Assembly (NCBI GenBank): GCA_964547105.1
Contig: CAZJLO010000028.1
Coordinates: 1-25,380 of the forward strand
Direction of reading: 5' to 3'
DNA: 25,380 nucleotides
DNA from: RXOA01 sp964547105
GTDB taxonomy: Bacteria; Bipolaricaulota; Bipolaricaulia; UBA7950; UBA9294
Below the pieces are notes generated by a model. It saw only the letters and a list, made by a program, of their open reading frames with translations. It had not been told where the DNA came from and did not search any database. Below, one piece after another: positions 1-7,895 of this stretch. Within the stretch, counting starts at the first letter, position 1. Every line of letters starts with the position of its first letter. Both the position numbers and the translations under genes were made by a program.

Positions 1-19
1 GGGAGGTGTAACGGGCGAA

Positions 20-48
20 ACTTTAGCACAGGCTGCCAGGCATGTCAA
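20..48 (-). promoter_or_regulatory. Sigma-70-type promoter reading out of the left edge
   Basis: On the minus strand a perfect -35 hexamer TTGACA (48 to 43) is followed by a 17-nt spacer and TAAAGT (25 to 20) as the -10. Transcription would start near position 13 and run leftwards out of the window. It lies 40 nt beyond the rsmA stop codon, so it most likely drives the next minus-strand gene, which is not visible. The call rests only on hexamer match and ideal spacing. Confidence 0.6.
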
Positions 49-87
49 GGGATTTCGAGGGCGCGTTTTCGCTTGCGACTGAACTGC

Positions 88-966
88 CTAATTATTGCCA
101 CTTTCCGAGCATGGTCGTCCTTGCAGGGAATCGAGGCTCGCTGCGATTCGATCGAGTTCCTCAAGGGTGAGGGTTTCGCCGCGCCGACCGGAATCGATAT
201 CCACCGATCTGAGAAGCTCTTGTGTCCTCTCGCCACAGATCGTCTTCAGCGCCGTTCGCAATGTCTTTCGGCGCATGCCGTACGCTGCGCGGACCACGCG
301 TTCGAACGCTTCGAACGCTTCATCCGAGATCGGCGGGTGCTCGAGATCGATTCGCCATAACGTCGAGTCGACTTCGGGGATTGGGTAGAAGGCGCCCCTC
401 GAGATGTCGCGGGTCGGACGGACCGTTCCCGCTCGTTGAAGCAACACCCCGAGAACCGACCCGTCGCGGCCTGGGCTTGCAGCGATTTTTCTCGCCACCT
501 CACGTTGTGTCAGGAACACACCCGCCCGGAACGATTCACGATTCTTGAGAAACCAACCGAGAATCGGACCGGTAATCCGATACGGGATGTTCCCGACGAC
601 AAACAACCCGCCGGGGGAACTCTCCGCTGCCCAACCGCGGGGATCGACGGCAAGGATGTCCCGATCGAGAATCTCAACATGCGGGCGATCGGCAAACATC
701 TCCTCAAGCGCGGAAGCCAGTCGATGATCGACCTCCACAGCAATCACGCGATCGGTGTATTCCGCGAGAAGCTCGGTGACCGTGCCCAGACCCGGCCCAA
801 TCTCGAGCACGCACCTCGGGCGATCCTGCAGTACCTCCTTGCCAATCGCTTCCAGTGCCACGGGATCGGCAAGGAAGCTCTGTCCAAGTCGTTTGCTGGG
901 CCGTACGCCGTACGAGGCAAGCATGCTGCGGATCTCTCCCGGCGACGTCAGCCGTCGATCAGTCAC
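88..966 (-). CDS. rsmA: 16S rRNA (adenine-N6,N6)-dimethyltransferase RsmA/KsgA
   Basis: This enzyme dimethylates two adjacent adenines in the 3'-terminal hairpin of 16S rRNA using S-adenosylmethionine, late in 30S assembly. The N-terminal SKRLGQSFL motif (about residues 24-32), the SAM-binding motif LEIGPGLG (54-61) and the catalytic NIPY motif (126-129, NLPY in most homologues) are all present. A C-terminal helical domain follows. I start at the GTG at 966, giving MTDRRLTSPGEIR, which resembles family N-termini. A TTG four codons upstream (978) is possible but less likely. The start overlaps the stop of the upstream hydrolase by 8 nt, so it is probably translated by coupling as the last gene of the 5149-88 operon. 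Length (292 aa) is normal for the family. Confidence 0.95.
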   Translation of the reverse strand: MTDRRLTSPGEIRSMLASYGVRPSKRLGQSFLADPVALEAIGKEVLQDRPRCVLEIGPGLGTVTELLAEYTDRVIAVEVDHRLASALEEMFADRPHVEILDRDILAVDPRGWAAESSPGGLFVVGNIPYRITGPILGWFLKNRESFRAGVFLTQREVARKIAASPGRDGSVLGVLLQRAGTVRPTRDISRGAFYPIPEVDSTLWRIDLEHPPISDEAFEAFERVVRAAYGMRRKTLRTALKTICGERTQELLRSVDIDSGRRGETLTLEELDRIAASLDSLQGRPCSESGNN

Positions 967-2749
967 TCCGAGCCACAATCCATTGCGTCACCAGATCGAC
1001 AATCCGTGGATCAATCGGCGAATCCAGGTGCCTGTACAGCATGTTCGGTTCCTCTGGGTGATTGCGCATCAAGTGATTCAGATCCTCTACCTTGACCGAT
1101 GTCAAATCAGCGACACCAGCCTCGGAGAGGATGTCATGCAATCGATCGGACTCCTCGACCGGAACCTGCAAGTCCTTGTCTCCGTTGATCGTCAGCACGG
1201 GGATGCGAATCAGTCCCAGAATCGCCTCGCTGTCCGCGAGATAGTGTTGCCTAAGCCACGAAAGCCCGACCACGCCGCCGCTGAGAGCCCCGATCTGCTC
1301 GTCCGACATGAACGGCAACTCCGCACGCAGGGATTCGATCGTGTAGTCGCTCCACTCTCCAGAGGAGTTGCGTACGAAGTCCAGGTAGATTCCTTCCTGT
1401 TCCAGCGCAAGGTCGACCTGCTGTTGAGTGCCCCCCTGTGCGCGAAGGAGCGTCTCGACTTGCCGTAGGGTGATTTCGTCCAACCCGCTTGCCCCTCCAG
1501 CGAGCATGACCATTCCGCCAAGCGCCGGGTCCCGTTCGACAGCAGCAAGCTCCGCCACCAGGTAGGATCCCTCGCTATGGCCGATGACGAATAGACGATC
1601 AGGATGGATCCATGACATCCCTCGAAGAACGCTCAGAGCAGCTTCAGCATCCCCTAGCAGGGTCTCCCTTGAGGCGAGCGGAAGGACTCCTTCGCTTTGC
1701 CCAACGCCCCGCTTATCGTAGCGCAGGCTCGCCACCCCCTGAGATGCCAGCTCCTCGGCCAATCGATCGAACAGGCCAAGTTCCATGACAACGTCGCCTG
1801 TCGCGAGATCGACAGCGTCGCTGTTGCGGTCGAGAGGTCCGGATCCGTGCACAAAGAGCACCGCCGCACCGTTCGGTTCGGCGGGAACGGCAAGCGTTCC
1901 GGCAAGGCGAGTTCCCCCGCTTTCGAAGACGATTTCCTCCTCCGCTCCCGACAACGGAGTTGCCGCCTCCGTCTCCCCGGAAGCGATTGGCTCAAACCCC
2001 TCGGGCAACACACCGGCATCATACGCCACGACGCGTTGAGCGGGGTTGGCCATTCCCACCAACCGCCCATCCATCTCATACAAGGCCATCGAGAAGTCTC
2101 CGAACTGAAGCTCATAGCTGATCACATCTCGCATCCCGCCACCGACGGCGATCCTTGTCGGCCGGGGATCACCGACCGAGGAAGGAAGGGCGAGAAGAGC
2201 CTGCGGTATTGCGGCCGAGAACGTGGTGGGGATTAAGCCGGCGCGAATGCCCGCATGAAGCAACACCAGATGACTCATGAAGTTGTTGTCGATGACGGCG
2301 AAGCCGCCCCCCATCGGGACGGTCGCCGATTGCTGCATCTGGCCGACCTGCACAGTCATCGCGAAGCCTTCGACCCGGGTCTGCCCCCAGATTACCTGCT
2401 CGACACCTGCACCTTCGGAGGCGATCTGATACGAAATGGGGAGAAACGCGCGATCAAGCATGTACTGCTGTCCGATCTGGATTTCCGTTCCCCCGCTTCT
2501 GATGACAACTTGAGAGATCAGCAAGTACCCGTCGATATCCGAGTAGAGGAACGTGTAGGTTTCTTCAACGGTCGGCGCACCTGCCACCTCCGTAATCCAA
2601 GTTCCTTCATCCACCTTCCTGCGATCGACAGACGAACTCTCGCCAACATCGGCCGGCCCAGCCGAATCGTCCGACTCAGGGACAATGAGAAGCAATCCTG
2701 CAACGATTGCCACGGCCAGCAGCCCGATCAACCAAAGCTTCGTGTTCAT
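959..2749 (-). CDS. Membrane-anchored alpha/beta hydrolase (serine esterase/peptidase-like)
   Basis: The 596-aa protein has three parts. An N-terminal hydrophobic segment (residues 5-23) is a signal anchor or uncleaved signal peptide. A region of about 240 residues with no motif I recognise, rich in beta-type sequence, follows. A C-terminal alpha/beta-hydrolase domain spans roughly 270-590. In that domain HGSGP (301-305) fits the oxyanion region, GHSEG (390-394) supplies the nucleophile Ser392, an acidic residue in GDKD (523-526) and His559 in DLNHL complete a plausible triad. An aspartate-rich linker follows the anchor, so the catalytic part is probably extracytoplasmic. Start ATG has GAGG six nt upstream. 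It follows the ABC permease by 13 nt and overlaps rsmA, so it is operonic. The substrate is unknown. Confidence 0.82.
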   Translation of the reverse strand: MNTKLWLIGLLAVAIVAGLLLIVPESDDSAGPADVGESSSVDRRKVDEGTWITEVAGAPTVEETYTFLYSDIDGYLLISQVVIRSGGTEIQIGQQYMLDRAFLPISYQIASEGAGVEQVIWGQTRVEGFAMTVQVGQMQQSATVPMGGGFAVIDNNFMSHLVLLHAGIRAGLIPTTFSAAIPQALLALPSSVGDPRPTRIAVGGGMRDVISYELQFGDFSMALYEMDGRLVGMANPAQRVVAYDAGVLPEGFEPIASGETEAATPLSGAEEEIVFESGGTRLAGTLAVPAEPNGAAVLFVHGSGPLDRNSDAVDLATGDVVMELGLFDRLAEELASQGVASLRYDKRGVGQSEGVLPLASRETLLGDAEAALSVLRGMSWIHPDRLFVIGHSEGSYLVAELAAVERDPALGGMVMLAGGASGLDEITLRQVETLLRAQGGTQQQVDLALEQEGIYLDFVRNSSGEWSDYTIESLRAELPFMSDEQIGALSGGVVGLSWLRQHYLADSEAILGLIRIPVLTINGDKDLQVPVEESDRLHDILSEAGVADLTSVKVEDLNHLMRNHPEEPNMLYRHLDSPIDPRIVDLVTQWIVARSD

Positions 2750-2762
2750 TTCAACCTCGCTT

Positions 2763-3479
2763 CTACTTCCATCGTGTTAGGATCTGCTCGCGACGGAACA
2801 GCTTGATCGCGAAGTACATCACCGCAGTGCAGGCAATGATCAGTACGCCACCTTCAAGAACAATCAACCTCAGATCGACCAGTGTCTTGCTGCTGCTGTA
2901 GATGACAAGCGGAATGATTCCCGGGAGGATGGCAAAACTCGAGAATTGATAGGCGGCGCGCGCGTCGCTGGCCCGAGACGAGACGATCATCGTGACTCCA
3001 ACCGAAAACAACGCAAGCAGTGGAGACAGGCCGAAAATCGAAGCCAGCCACGGCGCCGTCAGCGTCTGTAGCGGGACACTTCCCACCAACAGACGGATGA
3101 TGCCGAGGAACGCGCCGAAGCTGATCCAGTTGACGACAAGTGCCGGGATGACGCTCGCCAGGGCTTTGCCGAGGAATAGTTCGAGATCGGAGATCGGCGT
3201 CGCCAAGAGCGGCTCCAACGTGGTCTGCTCCTTCTCGCCAACGATCGAGTACACGGCAATCGCCAGCGGGATGATCGCCGGCAGCAGCAGAAAGTACATC
3301 AGGCTGGTGTTGAACAGAACGATCTGCCCAACGGGGTCGTCGGCGCCGTCACCAAGAGTGATCATGTACACCGACGTCGCGACCAGAATGGCAGGAAGGA
3401 AGATCACGCCGAACAGCACCATCTTGTTGCGCAGCGACTCTCGCCATTCCTTGAGGAGTAGAACCCTAAGACGATTCAT
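2763..3479 (-). CDS. ABC-2 type transporter permease (NatB/YhaP-like)
   Basis: The 238-aa integral membrane protein has about six hydrophobic segments (around residues 20-41, 55-78, 100-125, 135-165, 180-195, 205-230). It opens with a short cytoplasmic segment containing KEWRESLRNK, typical of ABC-2 permeases. The segment SIVGEKEQTTLEPLLATPI (about residues 78-96) is a signature of NatB-like and ABC-2 exporters and probably forms the coupling helix that contacts the ATPase. The ATG overlaps the end of the ATPase gene by 14 nt, so the two form one transporter. The substrate (Na+, drug, lipid or peptide) cannot be read from the sequence. Presence of a membrane hydrolase directly downstream may hint at envelope-related export, which is inference. 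Confidence 0.88.
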   Translation of the reverse strand: MNRLRVLLLKEWRESLRNKMVLFGVIFLPAILVATSVYMITLGDGADDPVGQIVLFNTSLMYFLLLPAIIPLAIAVYSIVGEKEQTTLEPLLATPISDLELFLGKALASVIPALVVNWISFGAFLGIIRLLVGSVPLQTLTAPWLASIFGLSPLLALFSVGVTMIVSSRASDARAAYQFSSFAILPGIIPLVIYSSSKTLVDLRLIVLEGGVLIIACTAVMYFAIKLFRREQILTRWK

Positions 3480-4383
3480 CGTTGGCCTCCATCAGATCGA
3501 GATACATGTCCTCCAGAGATACCCGTAGCTCGGTCACGAACTGGACATCGGCGCCCAATTCGACAAGCCGCTTGACAAGGGCGGGGTTGTCGGCTTTCGG
3601 ATCGTCGAGTGAGACGACCAACCGCCCGTCAACGACTTCGACGTGCTTGATGAAGGGCAGGCCGATCCGATCCTCAATCCCCTCACGGTAGTTGGCAAGA
3701 TGGACCACGGTTCGCCGACCGTACATTTGGTCTCGCAACTCCTGGGGACAACCGATGGTAATCAACCGGGTCTTGAACAACGCCACGCGGTCGCATAGAC
3801 GGTCTGCCTCATCGAGGTTGTGGGTGCAGAGGAAGATCGTACGCTCGTCGGATCGGAGTGTTTCGATCAGATCGCGCACCGTCTTCGCTGCCTCCGGATC
3901 CAGACCTGCCGTCGGCTCGTCCAGGAACAAGATCTCTGGCTCGTGCAACAGGGCACGGGCAATGGCCAGCTTCTGCCGCATCCCCTTGGAGTAACTCCCG
4001 GCCGGCGCGCTACGCCGCTCCCACAGGTCGAACAGCTTCAGGTACCGCTCCACCTGCCCCATCGGATCAGCAATCTCGTACAGGCGTGCGAAGAACAGCA
4101 GATTGTCCTGCGCCGAGAGTCGGCGGTACAACCCCGGCGTCTCGGTGAGGACGCCGACCCGACGACGAATGCTTCGGTTGTCCGCACCCAGTTCGTTGCC
4201 GGCGATGGTTGCGCTGCCCGCGGTGGGCGCGATCAGCGCGGCGAGCATCCGAACCGTCGTGGTCTTCCCCGCTCCGTTGGGCCCGAGAAACCCGAACACC
4301 TCTCCCTTGCTGACGTTGAGGTCTAGCGAGTCGACGGCCGTCAGCTGACCGAAACGTCGAGTAAGTTTCTGCGTCCTAATCAT
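3466..4383 (-). CDS. ABC transporter ATP-binding protein (ABC-2/NatA-like)
   Basis: This 305-aa ATPase powers the exporter formed with the permease encoded just downstream. Walker A GPNGAGKTT (34-42), the signature YSKGMRQKLA (131-140), Walker B ILFLDEP (151-157) followed by TAGLDPEA, and the switch His188 in CTHNLDEA are all intact. The signature reads YSKGM rather than LSGGQ, a normal variant in the NatA/drug-exporter (DrrA) class. The roughly 80 residues after the ATPase core form the C-terminal regulatory region common in that class. The ATG overlaps the upstream small gene by the 4-nt ATGA, with GAGGAC upstream as Shine-Dalgarno, showing translational coupling. Confidence in the class is high; the substrate is unknown. 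Confidence 0.92.
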   Translation of the reverse strand: MIRTQKLTRRFGQLTAVDSLDLNVSKGEVFGFLGPNGAGKTTTVRMLAALIAPTAGSATIAGNELGADNRSIRRRVGVLTETPGLYRRLSAQDNLLFFARLYEIADPMGQVERYLKLFDLWERRSAPAGSYSKGMRQKLAIARALLHEPEILFLDEPTAGLDPEAAKTVRDLIETLRSDERTIFLCTHNLDEADRLCDRVALFKTRLITIGCPQELRDQMYGRRTVVHLANYREGIEDRIGLPFIKHVEVVDGRLVVSLDDPKADNPALVKRLVELGADVQFVTELRVSLEDMYLDLMEANDESS

Positions 4384-4625
4384 GGTTTGTCCTCGAATCG
4401 CGAAGCCTCGATCTGGCGGCGAAGCCGCTCCTCACGCGACTCCACCCTTATCGTCTGCTCGTTTGCTGTCGCCTCAATGCCCGAGGGGGCGGCTTCCCCC
4501 GACTTGATCAGTCCCATCCGCCTCGCCACGTACTTCAGGTTGAGGCTATAGCCCAAACCGACGGCGCGGGGAACGAACCACCGTTTCTCATCGCTCCAAA
4601 AGGCGAGCTTCATCTTCCACTCCAT
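4380..4625 (-). CDS. Small DUF5808-like protein
   Basis: This 81-aa protein contains the core DEKRWFVPRAVGLGYSLN (residues 12-29), which resembles DUF5808 proteins in which a short region after a (K/R)xFVP(K/R) stretch ends in GxGxxxN. The C-terminal half is charged and probably disordered or helical. No catalytic motif is visible and the function is unknown. Two starts are plausible. The ATG at 4625 has GGAG five nt upstream and overlaps the GNAT gene by 16 nt. The ATG at 4613 also has GGAG six nt upstream and gives a 4-nt ATGA overlap, as seen elsewhere in this operon. DUF5808 proteins often lie beside membrane or transporter genes, which fits the ABC genes downstream. Confidence 0.68.
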   Translation of the reverse strand: MEWKMKLAFWSDEKRWFVPRAVGLGYSLNLKYVARRMGLIKSGEAAPSGIEATANEQTIRVESREERLRRQIEASRFEDKP

Positions 4626-5149
4626 TCCGTCTCCAGGATCGACATCATCAGCGTATCGTGATATACACCATGCCGGAAGTACGACGCTCGTTTCGTCCCC
4701 TCATGCACGAATCCAAGCTTCTCATACGCTACTTGGGCCCGCTTGTTGAACGAGAACACGTTCAGCTCAACGCGATGCAGGTTCAGCTCGTGAAACGCGA
4801 ATCCAATCAGCATCCGTCCCGCTTCCGTCCCGTATCCCTGTTCGCGGCTTCCCGGATCGCCGATCATGATCCCGAACTCCGCGGAGCGATCGAACCGGCT
4901 GATCCTATGGAGCCCGCAATTCCCGATATGCATGTCGCCATCCTTGAGCACGATCGCGAGCGAGAATGAAGAGGGATCGTCGTATTGGTTCTTGAGCCAG
5001 GAACGCTCCTGCTCGAGCCCCATCGGAAGCCTCCGATTCAGATATGGAATCAGTTCCGGATCGTTGATCCATCGCATGCAAAGCTTCAGATCCGCTTCGC
5101 CGAGAGGGCGCAAGTAGAGCCTGTCTCCGATCAAGAACGGTGTCTGCAT
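4610..5149 (-). CDS. GNAT-family N-acetyltransferase (RimJ/RimL-like)
   Basis: The protein is predicted to transfer an acetyl group from acetyl-CoA to an amine on a protein, antibiotic or small metabolite. The 179-aa sequence starts with IGDRLYLRPLGEADL, the typical first strand and helix of RimJ/RimL-type GNATs. The acetyl-CoA pyrophosphate-binding motif A is REQGYGTEAGR (about residues 102-112), and the late motif FNKRAQVAYEKLGFVHEGT (134-152) is characteristic. I choose the ATG at 5149 because GGAGG sits six nt upstream and the N-terminus then aligns with the family. A longer reading back to 5206 has no such support. It is the first gene of the minus-strand operon that continues through the ABC transporter to rsmA. 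The substrate is unknown. Confidence 0.88.
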   Translation of the reverse strand: MQTPFLIGDRLYLRPLGEADLKLCMRWINDPELIPYLNRRLPMGLEQERSWLKNQYDDPSSFSLAIVLKDGDMHIGNCGLHRISRFDRSAEFGIMIGDPGSREQGYGTEAGRMLIGFAFHELNLHRVELNVFSFNKRAQVAYEKLGFVHEGTKRASYFRHGVYHDTLMMSILETEWSGR

Positions 5150-5172
5150 GGTATGCCTCCAAATCGAATACT

Positions 5173-5185
5173 GCTCGGAACGAGC
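5173..5185. promoter_or_regulatory. Palindrome upstream of the GNAT operon, possible operator
   Basis: A perfect inverted repeat, GCTCG-GAA-CGAGC, lies 24 nt upstream of the GNAT start. It falls between a weak TTGCGG (5194 to 5189) and TATTCG (5170 to 5165) on the minus strand, spaced 18 nt. The putative -10 is poor and would place the start site on the Shine-Dalgarno, so the promoter itself is doubtful. The palindrome may be an operator or only a chance hairpin. Confidence 0.3.
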
Positions 5186-5269
5186 GTACCGCAACTCCGC
5201 CGACACGCAAGTCCATCCCGGCGCTTCAGGTATCCGGCAAGCTCTTGCTCCGTGAGCGGAAGCATCGAA

Positions 5270-5310
5270 CTCAAGAAAGACGCGGACTCGCCCGCCGGCA
5301 AGTCCGCATC
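5270..5310 (-). terminator. Intrinsic terminator of hppA
   Basis: Read on the minus strand just after the hppA stop, a stem GCGGACT pairs perfectly with AGTCCGC. Further GCC/GGC pairing lies inside the stem, and TTTCTT follows. The U tract is interrupted, so efficiency is uncertain, but position and stem strength fit a terminator between hppA and the GNAT operon. Confidence 0.6.
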
Positions 5311-5335
5311 ACAAATTCGCATCTTGGATCGATCG

Positions 5336-7543
5336 CTACATGAAGACTGGGTACAGCGGGAACAGCGAAGCGAACACGAGGGCAATGACGCTCATCAGCT
5401 TGATGAGAATGTCGAGTGATGGTCCCACCGTGTCCTTGAGTGGATCGCCAACTGTATCGCCGGTGACCGCAGCTCCATGTGCCTCGGAGTTCTTGCCGCC
5501 GAAATTCCCTTCTTCGATGTGCTTCTTCGCGTTGTCCATCGCTCCGCCCGAATTGGCGCAGAAGATGGCCAGCTGAATCGCCGAGAGCAGCGCACCGATC
5601 AGGAATCCACCAAGTGCATAGCGGCCGAAGATCAGCCCAAACACGATCGGAGTCAGCACGGCGATCATCGCCGGGAGGAACATCTTGCTCAGGCCTCCGT
5701 GGGCGGTGATGGTGATGCACCGATTGTAGTCGGCCATTTCCTCACCGCTCATGATCTTCGGATTCTCGCTGAACTGACGGCGAATCTCCTGAACGAGGAT
5801 GTTCGAAGTGCGGCTGACCCCACGGATCAGAAGCGCCGAGAACACATACGGAACCATCGCTCCGAGCATCAGCCCGGCGATGACGAACGCTCCGACTTCG
5901 ATGATGTTCCCCGAAGGCGAGAACTGCGCCGCGATCTGTCCGACAATCGGAAGTTGGGGCGGCATCACCATGTCCGCACTACCGATCGCCGACCACATAA
6001 ACGCCGCGATCAGCCCGAGCGCCGCGAACGCCGCCGAGCCGATGGCGAAGCCCTTGCCGATCGCCGCGGTCGTGTTTCCGATCGAATCCAGCGTATCGGT
6101 TCGTTCGCGAACATCCGGAGGAAGCTCCGACATCGTCGCGATTCCACCTGCGTTATCCGCGATCGGCCCGTAGGTGTCTACGGCCACCGTCATTGCGACA
6201 AACGACAGCATCCCCATCGCCGTAAAGGCGACACCGATGAGCCCGCCAAGCTGATACGACACGAGGATCGCAGCGGCAATCAGAACCACCGGGAGGAAGG
6301 TGCTCATCATGCCGAGGGCCATGCCTTCGGTCACGCCGACCGCAGGGCCGGATTGGTTCATCTTCGCCAATTCGCGGGTTGGTTTGAACCGCGATGAGGT
6401 GTAGTACTCGGAGAAGGTCCCGATTCCCACGCCGGCGATCAATCCGAGGATCACTTCCCAGAAGATGTTCAGCGACAGCGGCGAGAACTGGCAGAAGAGG
6501 AACGTCGTCACGGCCGTCAGCACCGCGGCAAGCCTTGTGCCGTTCATCAGCACGGTTTGCATCCCCTCTTGACGCTTGCTGAAGCGGATGTAGAAGATGG
6601 CGAGCATGCTGGCGACAATGCCACCGGCGACGATGACCAGCGGTGCAAGCGTGACCCACCAATAGCCCGCTTCGAGAGCCGCCGTGTCAGCAAAGCCAAG
6701 CTGGCTGATCAGACCGGCAAGCGGCGCATTTGCGCGACCGACGTAGATGTACATCACCATGACCATCACCGAGATGATCGCCCCGACGAACGACTCGAGC
6801 AGGTCGGCACCCAATCCGCCGACGTCACCGACGTTGTCGCCGACGTTGTCGGCGATCGTCGCAGGGTTGCGGGGATCGTCTTCGTCGATGTGCATCTCGA
6901 CCTTACCGACCATGTCGGCCGCCATATCCGCAGCCTTCGTGTAGATGCCTCCGCCGACGCGGTCAAACAAGGCGACAAGCGATGCCCCCATCGAGTACGC
7001 GCTGACGATCAGCGCACCGCGAATGAAGTTGACGCCGAGCGATTGAACGCCGAACAGATATCGCGTTTCGATCTGCAGCGTGGTCGGCTCGAACCACTTC
7101 TTGAACAGCAAGACGACGATGACCAACCCGATCAACGCCAGCCCGGCCACGGAGAGCCCCATGACGCTGCCGCCCGAGAACGCCACGTTGAGCGCATCCT
7201 TGAATGACTTGCGCGCCGCGTGTGTTGTCCGCGCATTGGCATGGGTCGCAGCGTTCATTCCGATGAAGCCGGCCGCCAAAGACAGCAAGGCTCCAATCCA
7301 GAATGCCACTGCGATTTCCCAGTAGAACAAAATCCACAGGACAGCGCCAATCACCGCCATGGTAATCAGCATCACCTTGGCTTCGGAAACCATGAACGTG
7401 AAGGCACCAGACCGAATGTAGCCCTGGATCTCCTTCATGCGATCGGTTCCCTGCGCCTTGCTGACCACCGAGCGGTTGAATGCAAACGCACTCAACAGCG
7501 CCAGAACGGAGATCACCGCAGGAATCGTGATTAGTAGGATCAT
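5336..7543 (-). CDS. hppA: K+-dependent membrane pyrophosphatase, probably Na+-translocating
   Basis: This 735-aa polytopic pump couples hydrolysis of pyrophosphate to ion export across the cytoplasmic membrane, and normally works as a homodimer with about 16 membrane helices per subunit. Catalytic motifs are intact: EDDPRNPATIADNVGDNVGD (about 221-240), DTYGPIADNAGGI, and near the C-terminus NSGGAMDNAKK and GDTVGDPLKDTVGPSLD. The GNTTAAIGKG segment has alanine where K+-independent enzymes have lysine, so K+ dependence is predicted. GADLLESFVGAI places the gate glutamate at Glu250, as in the Thermotoga maritima Na+-pumping enzyme, which the whole protein resembles closely. Na+ transport is therefore favoured over H+, though not proven. 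The gene stands alone with its own promoter about 130 nt upstream and a terminator downstream. Confidence 0.96.
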   Translation of the reverse strand: MILLITIPAVISVLALLSAFAFNRSVVSKAQGTDRMKEIQGYIRSGAFTFMVSEAKVMLITMAVIGAVLWILFYWEIAVAFWIGALLSLAAGFIGMNAATHANARTTHAARKSFKDALNVAFSGGSVMGLSVAGLALIGLVIVVLLFKKWFEPTTLQIETRYLFGVQSLGVNFIRGALIVSAYSMGASLVALFDRVGGGIYTKAADMAADMVGKVEMHIDEDDPRNPATIADNVGDNVGDVGGLGADLLESFVGAIISVMVMVMYIYVGRANAPLAGLISQLGFADTAALEAGYWWVTLAPLVIVAGGIVASMLAIFYIRFSKRQEGMQTVLMNGTRLAAVLTAVTTFLFCQFSPLSLNIFWEVILGLIAGVGIGTFSEYYTSSRFKPTRELAKMNQSGPAVGVTEGMALGMMSTFLPVVLIAAAILVSYQLGGLIGVAFTAMGMLSFVAMTVAVDTYGPIADNAGGIATMSELPPDVRERTDTLDSIGNTTAAIGKGFAIGSAAFAALGLIAAFMWSAIGSADMVMPPQLPIVGQIAAQFSPSGNIIEVGAFVIAGLMLGAMVPYVFSALLIRGVSRTSNILVQEIRRQFSENPKIMSGEEMADYNRCITITAHGGLSKMFLPAMIAVLTPIVFGLIFGRYALGGFLIGALLSAIQLAIFCANSGGAMDNAKKHIEEGNFGGKNSEAHGAAVTGDTVGDPLKDTVGPSLDILIKLMSVIALVFASLFPLYPVFM

Positions 7544-7651
7544 CTCGCCACTCGCACCCCTTCCTTGTGCGCACGAAGTGCCTTCTTCGCGAAGACCTGC
7601 CTCGGCACAACGAACGCTTCGATAGTTCTGATTTGTTGGGAGTTTCGCCCC

Positions 7652-7670
7652 ACCTGGCGAAAAACCAGGT
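7652..7670 (-). other. 5'-leader hairpin of hppA
   Basis: On the minus strand ACCTGG and CCAGGT form a perfect 6-bp stem with a 7-nt loop, starting within a few nt of the predicted hppA transcription start. A 5'-terminal stem-loop of this kind could protect the mRNA or be an operator. About 108 nt of leader separate it from the ATG. I recognise no known riboswitch there. Confidence 0.4.
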
Positions 7671-7672
7671 CA

Positions 7673-7700
7673 TTGTAGCATGCCCGTGCGACCCCCTCAA
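7673..7700 (-). promoter_or_regulatory. hppA promoter
   Basis: On the minus strand TTGAGG (7700 to 7695), a 17-nt spacer and TACAAT (7678 to 7673) form a good sigma-70-type promoter. It also carries a TG one base before the -10 (extended -10). Transcription would begin near 7666 and give a leader of about 123 nt before the hppA ATG at 7543. The rest of the 352-nt spacer up to the coiled-coil gene (7896) shows no convincing promoter for that gene, only a CCGGG/CCCGG inverted repeat near 7710-7729. Confidence 0.65.
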
Positions 7701-7895
7701 ATCGCATCGCCGGGCAATGGTCTTCCCGGCTTCGAGAGCACATTCCACGGGGCGATCGGGCGCATCCCGGGACAGCGGTCACCCCCGATCCTGACAAACG
7801 GACGCACATCAGTCACCACCGGTCCTCTCCCCTGCGCCCGGCTCCTCCTACCCTCACCACGGGTGTCTGGAATGATGCCAAGAAGGAGGAGCACC

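Noticed and set aside
1..14. GGTGTAACGG near the left end matches the tmRNA 5' end at 25243
   Set aside because: No GGATTCGAC follows, and the context is the spacer downstream of a minus-strand promoter; chance 10-base match.
7544..7651. hppA leader checked for a riboswitch (fluoride, c-di-AMP, preQ1)
   Set aside because: Apart from the 5' stem-loop I see no conserved aptamer core, so no riboswitch is claimed.
7680..7895. N-terminal 72-codon extension of the coiled-coil protein
   Set aside because: It would hide the signal peptide inside the protein, and AGGAGG directly precedes the ATG at 7896.
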